Assembly (NCBI GenBank): GCA_934667465.1
Contig: CAKUMG010000168.1
Span: forward strand, 1 to 9,068
DNA from: an uncultured Actinoplanes sp.
GTDB taxonomy: Bacteria; Actinomycetota; Actinomycetes; Mycobacteriales; Micromonosporaceae
DNA: 9,068 nt
Reading direction: 5' to 3'
Both the position numbers and the translations under genes were made by a program. Positions 1 through 5,650 of the stretch are shown here, in pieces. Position 1 is the first letter of the stretch; the number at the start of each line of letters is the position of its first letter. A model generated the notes under the pieces. The model was not told where the DNA came from. It ran no database searches and saw only the letters and a program-made list of their open reading frames with translations.

Positions 1-838
1 CGGTCTGCGCGATCGGCCTGCCCAGCGCCGCCGGCACCCGGGTGCGGGCGAACGCGGCGAACGCGGACCGGGCGGCGCGGGCCACCCCGAGGTAGAGGGC
101 GGGGTGGCCGAAGCTGCCGGGGCCGGTCGCGGCGGCCGGGTCGCGGTAGACGCCGTCCGCGCCGCGCGGGATCTCGGTGAACGCGCCGGCCGGCAGCCGC
201 ACGTCCTCGTAGATCACGTCGTGGGTGTTCGAGGCGCGCAGGCCCAGGTGGTCCCAGGTGTCCTTCCACGAGATCCCGGGCAGGTCGCCGGGGACGACGA
301 CGTGGCCGACCCGGTCGCCGTCGGCCGCCCAGACCACGTGGTAGGCCAGCCCGGTGCCCCCGGTCGCGTACGCCTTGTGGCCGTTGAGGACCCAGCCGTC
401 GTCCGTACGGGTCACGGTGGTCCGGGGCAGGCCGCCGCGGGCCGGTGCGCCCAGCTCGGGCTCGGCCCGGACCGCGTTGGCCAGGGCCGGGCCGTCGTGC
501 GAGCGCCGCAGCAGGTCCGCGTAGTAGGCGGCGGGCCACGTCGGGTTCGCGGCCTGGCCGGCGTGCGTGCCGAGCAGGTTCGCGGCGAGCAGGCCCACCG
601 ACGCGTCGCCCTCGCCGATCGCGGTCAGGATCCGGGCGGCCTGGCGCGCCCCCGCACCGGGCCCGCCGAAGCGGGTGCCGACCGTCGCGGTCAGCAGCCC
701 GGCCCGGTGCGCGACCTCGAGGCCCGCCCAGGGCAGGGCGGCGGTCCGGTCGTACTCCCCCGCGGTCGCAGCGATCTCCGCGGTGACCCCGGCGAGGGCG
801 GCGTCCGACAGGTCCGGGGCGGGGAAGGCGCTGGTCAC
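1..838 (-). CDS. Acyl-CoA-dehydrogenase-fold flavin monooxygenase, C-terminus cut by window edge
   Basis: Reading the minus strand from GTG at 838 gives 279 codons without a stop to the left edge, so the C-terminus is missing. The protein has the acyl-CoA dehydrogenase layout: a helical N-terminal domain (about 1-115), then a middle beta domain containing GWVLNGHKAYATGG (148-161), GISWKDTWDHLGLRAS (188-203) and VIYEDVRLPAG (208-218). The flavin-binding AMTEPGAGSD segment of true acyl-CoA dehydrogenases is degenerate here (NAVRAEPELGAPARGG, 121-136). That is typical of the DszC/SfnB-like branch, which uses reduced flavin and oxygen to oxidise organosulfur compounds. The catalytic-base region lies outside the window. 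The GTG overlaps the stop of the upstream SsuD-like gene (GTGA), implying translational coupling; the local ribosome binding site is weak. Family is confident; substrate is inferred from the neighbours. Confidence 0.85.
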   Translation of the reverse strand, partial: MTSAFPAPDLSDAALAGVTAEIAATAGEYDRTAALPWAGLEVAHRAGLLTATVGTRFGGPGAGARQAARILTAIGEGDASVGLLAANLLGTHAGQAANPTWPAAYYADLLRRSHDGPALANAVRAEPELGAPARGGLPRTTVTRTDDGWVLNGHKAYATGGTGLAYHVVWAADGDRVGHVVVPGDLPGISWKDTWDHLGLRASNTHDVIYEDVRLPAGAFTEIPRGADGVYRDPAAATGPGSFGHPALYLGVARAARSAFAAFARTRVPAALGRPIAQT

Positions 839-2046
839 TGCTGTCCCGCGGTGGCGAAGCGCGCGTACTCGGGGCCGTGGTTGCCCAGGTGCTCGGCCTG
901 CAGCGTCCCGCGCTGCCCGGTGGCCCTGCGGTGGGCGATCTCCTGGCGCACCAGCGGCAGCACCGACGTGCCGTAGTCGACGGCGTCGGCGAGCGTGTCG
1001 TAGCCGCGGATCGACACCAGCGACGCGCCCTGGTCGACGTAGTCCAGGATCGCGGCGGCGACGGTCTCGGGCGAGCCGACCAGGGCGGTGGAGGCGCCGC
1101 CCGCGTTGGTGACAGCGGCCGTCCGGGTCCACAGCGCCCGGTCGTAGAGGTCGGCGCGCTCGGCGAACGCCAGGGCCCGCTGCGAGCCGACGTTCTGCGG
1201 GGCGCCCTTGCCGCGCAGCGCCGGGCCATAACTGGCCTTGGCGTACGTGTCGGCGATCCGGGCCACGTACTCGTGGGCCTTCTGCCACGCCAGCTCGTCG
1301 GTCTGCGCGACGATCGGCCGGAAGGTGACCCAGATCCGCGGCAGCGTGGTGCGGCCGGCGTCGCGGGCGATCTTGTGCACCCGGTCGATCTCGCTGCGCA
1401 GGTCGGCCAGCGGCTCGCCCCAGAAACTGAATATGTCGGCCTTGGCGCCGCCGATCGCGAACGCCTCGTCGGACTGCCCGCCGATCGAGATCGGGATCGG
1501 GCTCTCGTACGGGGCGAAGCCCGGGCCGAAGTCGTCGAACTTGTAGAACTCGCCGTCGTGGCTGAACGGGGCGGGCTCGGTCCACGAGCGGCGCAGCACG
1601 TCGACGTACTCCGAGGTGCGCGCGTAGCGCCGGTGCTTGGGCAGGTAGTCGCCCTGGCGGGCCTGCTCGGCGTCGCTGCCGCCGGAGATCAGGTGGACCA
1701 CCGCGCGGCCCTCGGTGAGCTGGTCGAGGGTGGCCAGCTTCTGCGCGGCCACCGTCGGCGGGGTGGTGTTGGGCCGCAGCGCCACGATCGGCTTGATCCG
1801 CTCGGTGAGCTGCCCGACCGCACTCGCGGTGACGAAGGAGTCGGCGCTGCTCGCCCCGTACGGGAGCAGGGTGTAGTCGTAACCGCCGTCCTCCAGCGCC
1901 TTGACGTAGCGGCGGAAGTAGGGCAGGTCGATGCCGCGGCTGGGGATCGGGGCGAGCTCGGTCGAGGGGTTCAGGTGCGACAGGCTGATGAACTCCACCT
2001 CCGGCGCGGCGGTGGGCGGGATGACCTGATCGAAGTCGCTGCTCAT
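835..2046 (-). CDS. SsuD-like FMN-dependent (LLM class) monooxygenase
   Basis: Predicted 403-residue flavin-dependent monooxygenase of the bacterial luciferase-like TIM-barrel family, close in plan to alkanesulfonate monooxygenase SsuD (about 380 residues). Family landmarks are YTLLPYGASSADSF (58-71), ALRPNTTPPTVAAQKLATLD (89-108), HLISGGSDAEQARQGDY (118-134), ISIGGQSDEAF (187-197), SFWGEP (207-212) and GGASTALVGSPETVAAAILD (316-335). Such enzymes take FMNH2 from a separate reductase, not seen here, and oxygenate the substrate to release sulfite or break a C-S bond. The ATG at 2046 is preferred: GAGAGG lies 8 nt upstream and the ATGA overlaps the end of the hydrolase gene. The frame is open further upstream, but that part only shadows the hydrolase. 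Compared with E. coli SsuD as I recall it, the positions of Cys54, His228 and Arg297 are not conserved, so the substrate may not be a simple alkanesulfonate. Confidence 0.9.
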   Translation of the reverse strand: MSSDFDQVIPPTAAPEVEFISLSHLNPSTELAPIPSRGIDLPYFRRYVKALEDGGYDYTLLPYGASSADSFVTASAVGQLTERIKPIVALRPNTTPPTVAAQKLATLDQLTEGRAVVHLISGGSDAEQARQGDYLPKHRRYARTSEYVDVLRRSWTEPAPFSHDGEFYKFDDFGPGFAPYESPIPISIGGQSDEAFAIGGAKADIFSFWGEPLADLRSEIDRVHKIARDAGRTTLPRIWVTFRPIVAQTDELAWQKAHEYVARIADTYAKASYGPALRGKGAPQNVGSQRALAFAERADLYDRALWTRTAAVTNAGGASTALVGSPETVAAAILDYVDQGASLVSIRGYDTLADAVDYGTSVLPLVRQEIAHRRATGQRGTLQAEHLGNHGPEYARFATAGQQ

Positions 2047-2762
2047 GCGGGGGGCCTCTCTGCGGTGGCGATCGGTGCGAGGTCCGCGCCGCTGCGCACC
2101 GGCTCGAGGAACAGCACGATCGTCGCGGCGACCGTGCGGTGGGTCTGGTCGTTGAGGACGTCGTGCGGGGCGCCGGCGATGGTGACCAGCTCGGCGCGCG
2201 GCTGGGCCGCGTATGACGTTGCGGCCCGCTCCCAGGGGCTGACCGTGTCGGCGCGGCCGTGCAGACCGAGGACGGGCAGGTCGATGCGGCCCGGCTCGAA
2301 CCAGTGCTCCGGCAGGGCGGTGAAGAGCTCGTTCGGCCGTACGCCTGCCGTGGTGATCCTGCCGCGGTGGGTGGGACAGAAGCTCCGGGCGTCCAGCTCG
2401 TCCGCCCATTCCCGGGCCTCCCCCGCGGCGGGCCCGGCGGGCAGCCCCGCGAGGACCAGCGCGTTGATCCCGGGCAGCTCGCCGCGGGCCGCGAGGTGCG
2501 CCGCGTAGGCCGCGCCGGCGTCGGAACCCACCACGATCCGCGGCTTCTCCGCGTCCGCGGTGGCGAGGAGCTCCGCCAGCTGCTTGCGGGTCCGCTCGGC
2601 GTCGTCGCTGGGCGCGGTGAGGGCATGCACCCGGTACGCGTCGGCGGCGAGGCGGCGGCCGAGGCGCTCGTACACCCGGGGCTCCTCGCCGCGGCCCGGG
2701 AACAGGAACAGCGTGCCGCGCAGCGGGATCGGGTCGGGTTCTTGCCAGGTGAGGACGGTCAT
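2043..2762 (-). CDS. Alpha/beta hydrolase of the organosulfur monooxygenase cassette
   Basis: A 239-residue single-domain alpha/beta hydrolase, first gene of the three-gene minus-strand unit. Fold signs are the GTLFLFPGRG strand and oxyanion loop (16-25), the nucleophile elbow VVGSDAGAAYAAH (77-89), the acid-bearing segment LGLHGRADTVSPW (165-177, probable acid Asp172) and the histidine segment IAGAPHDVLND (195-205, His200). At the elbow the Sm-x-Nu-x-Sm rule puts Asp81 (G79-S-D-A-G83) in the nucleophile position, as in haloalkane dehalogenases and epoxide hydrolases; Ser80 is the alternative. The start ATG at 2762 has GGAAAGG (2775-2769 on the minus strand) 6 nt upstream. Its stop overlaps the monooxygenase start (ATGA). 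The product may hydrolyse an ester, thioester or lactone made or used by the two monooxygenases. The fold is confident; the reaction is unknown. Confidence 0.85.
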   Translation of the reverse strand: MTVLTWQEPDPIPLRGTLFLFPGRGEEPRVYERLGRRLAADAYRVHALTAPSDDAERTRKQLAELLATADAEKPRIVVGSDAGAAYAAHLAARGELPGINALVLAGLPAGPAAGEAREWADELDARSFCPTHRGRITTAGVRPNELFTALPEHWFEPGRIDLPVLGLHGRADTVSPWERAATSYAAQPRAELVTIAGAPHDVLNDQTHRTVAATIVLFLEPVRSGADLAPIATAERPPA

Positions 2763-2797
2763 GGATCGCCTTTCCGCACGGCCGCATTGCCTATAAC

Positions 2798-2816
2798 ACC
2801 TACCAAGCTAGTAGGT
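2798..2816. promoter_or_regulatory. Operator-like inverted repeat ACCTAC-N7-GTAGGT
   Basis: ACCTAC at 2798-2803 and GTAGGT at 2811-2816 are exact inverted repeats separated by 7 bases (caagcta). Two arms one helical turn apart are the usual geometry of a dimeric repressor or activator site. The repeat is 36-54 bp upstream of the hydrolase start codon and overlaps the presumed promoter. The binding protein is not identified. The neighbouring LysR product is one candidate, although the site is not a textbook T-N11-A box (TACC...GTA does contain a loose T/A pair). A 7-nt loop with a 6-bp stem and no T-run makes a terminator unlikely. Confidence 0.5.
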
Positions 2817-2845
2817 CTTTGGGAAGGGTGTCCAACGGTGATCCA

Positions 2846-2860
2846 CGATCGCTGCGATCG
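2846..2860. repeat. 15-bp perfect palindrome CGATCGC-T-GCGATCG just after the LysR stop
   Basis: CGATCGC (2846-2852), a central T, and GCGATCG (2854-2860) form a perfect palindrome that starts 7 bases beyond the LysR stop codon. As RNA it could fold a 6-bp stem with a CTG triloop, but no T-run follows on the minus strand. It may be a weak transcript-end hairpin or a protein binding site. CGATCG-type palindromes arise readily in GC-rich DNA, so function is uncertain. Confidence 0.4.
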
Positions 2861-2867
2861 GATTTCC

Positions 2868-3698
2868 TTATCGCAGGACCGCCTGGAGGGCCACCGTGAC
2901 TGCGTCCACGAGTTCCGGGTCCGCGCCCGAGCGAGCGCGCAGGCTCATCGCCGCGGGCAGCACCGCGGGCAGGTCACGGCGCTCACAGAGCCCGTCGGGC
3001 ATCGTCGCGGCCGCGGCCAGCAGCGCCACCCCGAGCCCGCTGCGCACGGCACCCAGCACGCCGGCCACGTAGCCGCTGTCGCACACGACCTGCGGGTCCA
3101 GGCCGCGGGTGGCCAGCGCGGTCAGGGCCCGGCGGCGCAGCACGCACGGCTCCTCGATCGCCACCACCGGCCACACCGGGCCCGTCGGCGGCTCCCAGCC
3201 GGCCGCCGCGTACCAGGTCAGCGGCAGCGACCCGACCGGCACGCCGTCCGCGACCGACGCCTCGGCCAGATGCACCGCCACGTCGAGGGCGCCCTGGTCG
3301 ACGGCCGCGTCCAGCCGCCGGGTCCGGTCGATCCGGTAGCGCACCTGATAGCCGGGCAGTGCCGCCGTGATCGCGGGCAGGATCAGGTCGGCCGCGTGCT
3401 CGGTCGTGCCGATGGTGATCGCCGGGCGCTCCGGGCCGGCCAGCCGCCGCAGCGCGTCGTCGTGCGCCGACAGGATCCGCCGGGCCTCGCTGAGCAGCGC
3501 CTGCCCGTCCGGGGTGAACACGGTGGCCCGGCCGCGGCGCTCGACGACCGGCCGCCCGAGGACCTTCTCGAGCCGGCGCACGTGCTGGCTGACCGCCGAC
3601 TGGCTCACCCGCAGCGTGGCCGCCGCCCGGTGGAAGCCGCCGCAGTCGGCCACCGCGACGAGGCTCCGCAGCGCGAGAATGTCGAGGACGTGTCCCAT
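2868..3698 (-). CDS. LysR-type transcriptional regulator
   Basis: A 276-residue LysR-family regulator, a little shorter than the usual 300 or so. The N-terminal winged helix-turn-helix spans about 6-65: DILALRSLVAVADCGGF, then HRAAATLRVSQSAVSQHVRRLE (23-44) with the typical A-A-x-L-x-V-S-Q-S-A-V-S recognition pattern, and a wing ending in FTPDGQALL (61-69). A linker helix follows, then an effector-binding domain (about 92-270) starting ITIGTTEHAADLILPAI. It lies between the organosulfur cassette (same strand, downstream) and the divergent reductase-sulfurtransferase unit. LysR proteins commonly control the divergent gene, so it may govern either unit or both. Its ATG is preceded by TAGCGT (3711-3706) and 7 nt, with no Shine-Dalgarno sequence, suggesting a leaderless start. 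The inducer cannot be read from the sequence. Confidence 0.93.
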   Translation of the reverse strand: MGHVLDILALRSLVAVADCGGFHRAAATLRVSQSAVSQHVRRLEKVLGRPVVERRGRATVFTPDGQALLSEARRILSAHDDALRRLAGPERPAITIGTTEHAADLILPAITAALPGYQVRYRIDRTRRLDAAVDQGALDVAVHLAEASVADGVPVGSLPLTWYAAAGWEPPTGPVWPVVAIEEPCVLRRRALTALATRGLDPQVVCDSGYVAGVLGAVRSGLGVALLAAAATMPDGLCERRDLPAVLPAAMSLRARSGADPELVDAVTVALQAVLR

Positions 3699-3826
3699 GC
3701 GGCGGACGCTAACGAACGATTGATAAGAAGTTGTGGTCGGTGTGATCGGCAGACGCGGCTGGACTTCCGGTCTTGCTCACCCCATGCTGGCTCCTAGTTA
3801 GTCGATAGGCGAAGGAGGCGATGGGA
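3699..3826. promoter_or_regulatory. Divergent promoter region between LysR and the fusion gene
   Basis: This 128-bp region separates two divergent genes. Towards the right, TTGCTC (3773-3778) and TAGTTA (3795-3800) are spaced 16 bp and could be -35 and -10 elements, followed by AAGGAGG (3812-3818), a strong ribosome binding site. Towards the left, TAGCGT (3711-3706 on the minus strand) is a -10 candidate for the LysR gene. The stretch 3711-3732 is relatively AT-rich and is where a LysR site would be expected, but I could not find a clean T-N11-A dyad. The promoter elements are weak matches and are inferred. Confidence 0.45.
3812..3818 (+). promoter_or_regulatory. Ribosome binding site AAGGAGG that decides the fusion-gene start
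   Basis: AAGGAGG lies only 2 nt before the first in-frame ATG (3821) but 8 nt before the second (3827). The 8-nt spacing is normal, so translation probably starts at 3827. This also gives the family-typical N-terminus MTRYVVIGAGAVG. Confidence 0.75.
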
Positions 3827-5650
3827 ATGACCCGCTATGTGGTGATCGGCGCCGGGGCGGTCGGCGCCTCGATCGCGGCCGAGCTGCACCGGGCCGGGGT
3901 GGAGACGCTGCTCGTCGCCCGCGGGGCCCAGCTCGCCGCGCTGCGCGAGCACGGGCTGCGCTACCTGCGCCCCGACGGCGAGCACGTGCTGCGGATCCCG
4001 GTCGCCGGCGCGCCCGCCGAGGTGTCGCTGACCGGCGACGACGTGCTGCTGCTGGCCACCAAGAGCACCGGCACCGAGGCCGCGGCCGGCGAGTGGGCGT
4101 GGCAGCCGGTCAAGCGCGCCGACGGCGGCACCGGGCTCGCGGCCACCGAGCTGCCCGTGGTCACGGTGCAGAACGGGCTGGCGAACGAGCGTACGGCGCT
4201 GCGGTTCTTCGACCGGGTGATCGGCGCGACGATCTGGATCCCGGCCACCTATGTGACGCCCGGCGAGGTGGTCAACCACGCGACGCCGGCGCCCGCGACG
4301 CTGTGGCTGAGCCGCTACCCCGCCGCTTCGGGGGATGACTCCGCCGAGCCCATCGCCGCCGACCTCCGCCGGGCCGGTTTCGCGGCGCACGCGGTGGAGG
4401 ACGTCGTCCCGTACAAGGCGAACAAGCTCCTCGGCAATCTGTTCAACACCCTCGACGCGCTCTACGAGCCGAGCCCGCTGCGCGACGCGGCCCTGGCCCG
4501 CCTCAAGGCCGAGGCGCGGGCCGTCTACGCGGCGGCCGGGATCGTGCCCGCCGACCCGCCGCGCGACACGTTCGGGATCGCCGACGTGCCGGGCCGCGAA
4601 CGGGCGGGCAACTCGACGCGGCAGAGCCTGACCCGGGCGGCCGTGCCCGAGACCGACTACCTCGACGGCGAGATCGTGCTGCTCGGGCGGTTGCACGGGG
4701 TGCCGACGCCGGCCACCGCGGCGATCCAGGCGCGCCTGCACCGGGCGGTCGCCGAAGGCACGCCGGCCGCCTCGCTCGGCGACGCCGACCTGGCCGCGAC
4801 GATCCCCGCCTTGCCGGTCCTCATCGGCGCCCGCGAGCTGCACGAACGCGTGGCGCAGCCCTCGCCGCCGCTGCTGCTGGACGTGCGCTGGGCCCTCGGT
4901 GACCCGCACGGCCGGTCCCACTACCGCGAGGGACACCTGCCGGGCGCGGTCTACGTCGACCTGGACACCGAGCTGTCCGGGCCGCACGCGCCCGGCGCGG
5001 GACGGCACCCGCTGCCATCGGCTGCCCAGCTGCAGGACTCGGCCCGGAAGTGGGGGCTGACGCAGGGGCGCGCGGTCGTGGTCTACGACAACAGCGGCGG
5101 GCTGGCGGCCGCGCGGGCCTGGTGGCTGCTGCGCTGGGCCGGGGTCGCCGACGTGCGGCTGCTCGACGGCGGGCTGGCCGCGTGGCGGGCGGCCGGGTTC
5201 GACCTCGCCTCCGGTTCTCCTTCCCCGCGGGCGGAAGGTGACGTGGTGCTGACCGGCGGGCACCTGCCGACGCTGACCGCGGACGAGGCCGCCGCGCTGC
5301 CCGGGTCCGGGACGCTGCTCGACGCGCGGGCCGCCGAACGCTACCGCGGCGACGTCGAGCCGATCGATCCGCGGGCCGGGCACATCCCGGGGGCGGTGAG
5401 CGCGCCGACCGGCGGGAACCTGCAGGACGGGGTTCCGCTGTTCAAGACCGCGGAGGAGCTGCGCGTACGCTTCGCCGGCGTCACCGGTCCCGTCGGCGTC
5501 TACTGCGGGTCGGGGGTGACGGCGGCGCACACGATCGCGGCCCTCGCCGTGGCGGGGATCGATGCGACGCTCTACCCCGGGTCGTGGTCCGCGTGGTCCT
5601 CCGACCCGTCCCGGCCCGTCGCCACCGGTTCCTCCGAAGACCCGCTGTGA
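3827..5650 (+). CDS. Fusion: ketopantoate-reductase-like dehydrogenase plus 3-mercaptopyruvate sulfurtransferase (tandem rhodanese)
   Basis: One unbroken frame of 607 codons encodes two enzymes usually found apart. Residues 1 to about 310 match the PanE/ApbA 2-dehydropantoate 2-reductase family: GAGAVG dinucleotide loop (8-13), TVQNG (113-117), KLLGN with the presumed catalytic Lys200 and Asn204, and PETDYLDGEIVLLGRLHGVPTP (273-294). About 20 linker residues follow, then a two-domain SseA/MST-type rhodanese. Its first domain (about 330-455: LLLDVRWALGDPHGRSHY, GHLPGAVYVDLD, RHPLP, VVVYDNSGG, RLLDGGLAAWRAAG) lacks the active Cys, as is usual. The second (about 480-600) has Cys560 in CGSGVTA, the loop associated with 3-mercaptopyruvate rather than thiosulfate, plus YPGSWSAW. 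No signal peptide is seen, so it is probably cytosolic. Inferred role: NAD(P)H-linked 2-oxoacid reduction coupled to sulfur transfer from a mercapto-oxoacid. An internal TTG at 4811 could start a separate rhodanese, but has no ribosome binding site. Confidence 0.9.
   Translation: MTRYVVIGAGAVGASIAAELHRAGVETLLVARGAQLAALREHGLRYLRPDGEHVLRIPVAGAPAEVSLTGDDVLLLATKSTGTEAAAGEWAWQPVKRADGGTGLAATELPVVTVQNGLANERTALRFFDRVIGATIWIPATYVTPGEVVNHATPAPATLWLSRYPAASGDDSAEPIAADLRRAGFAAHAVEDVVPYKANKLLGNLFNTLDALYEPSPLRDAALARLKAEARAVYAAAGIVPADPPRDTFGIADVPGRERAGNSTRQSLTRAAVPETDYLDGEIVLLGRLHGVPTPATAAIQARLHRAVAEGTPAASLGDADLAATIPALPVLIGARELHERVAQPSPPLLLDVRWALGDPHGRSHYREGHLPGAVYVDLDTELSGPHAPGAGRHPLPSAAQLQDSARKWGLTQGRAVVVYDNSGGLAAARAWWLLRWAGVADVRLLDGGLAAWRAAGFDLASGSPSPRAEGDVVLTGGHLPTLTADEAAALPGSGTLLDARAAERYRGDVEPIDPRAGHIPGAVSAPTGGNLQDGVPLFKTAEELRVRFAGVTGPVGVYCGSGVTAAHTIAALAVAGIDATLYPGSWSAWSSDPSRPVATGSSEDPL

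Larger units (their letters stand above)
2763..2867 (-). promoter_or_regulatory. Intergenic control region of the organosulfur cassette
   Basis: This 105-bp gap lies between the LysR stop and the hydrolase start and is clearly more AT-rich than its surroundings. It carries two perfect inverted repeats (listed separately) and, on the minus strand, TATAGG (2795-2790) as a weak -10 candidate about 28 nt before the start codon. The ACCTAC inverted repeat falls where the -35 region would be, so a regulator bound there could block polymerase. No convincing -35 hexamer and no terminator with a T-run are visible. I infer a separate regulated promoter for the hydrolase-monooxygenase unit. Confidence 0.5.

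Noticed and set aside
2047..2787. N-terminal extension of the SsuD-like monooxygenase to 650 residues
   Set aside because: The extra part overlaps the hydrolase gene in another frame and is Arg/Pro-rich. A ribosome binding site and ATG at 2046 give the normal family length.
877..3797. Long plus-strand frames over the organosulfur cassette and LysR gene
   Set aside because: These frames cross genuine gene boundaries and give repetitive Arg/Gly/Ala-rich protein without motifs. The minus-strand genes explain the coding signal.
3709..3801. CTAAC (3709-3713) and GTTAG (3797-3801) as a long-range inverted repeat in the divergent promoter
   Set aside because: Five-base arms more than 80 bp apart are expected by chance.
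3821..3826. First ATG of the fusion gene as the start
   Set aside because: It is only 2 nt after AAGGAGG, too close for efficient initiation. The ATG at 3827 is correctly spaced.
3794..5530. 578-codon minus-strand open frame opposite the fusion gene
   Set aside because: Antisense shadow with Arg/Gly/Val/Gln-rich composition and no domain. The plus-strand frame is unambiguous.
5584..5646. Upstream ATG start for the FAD oxidase
   Set aside because: It would add 21 Arg/Pro/Val-rich residues inside the rhodanese gene. The GTG at 5647 gives a GTGA overlap and a plausible N-terminus.
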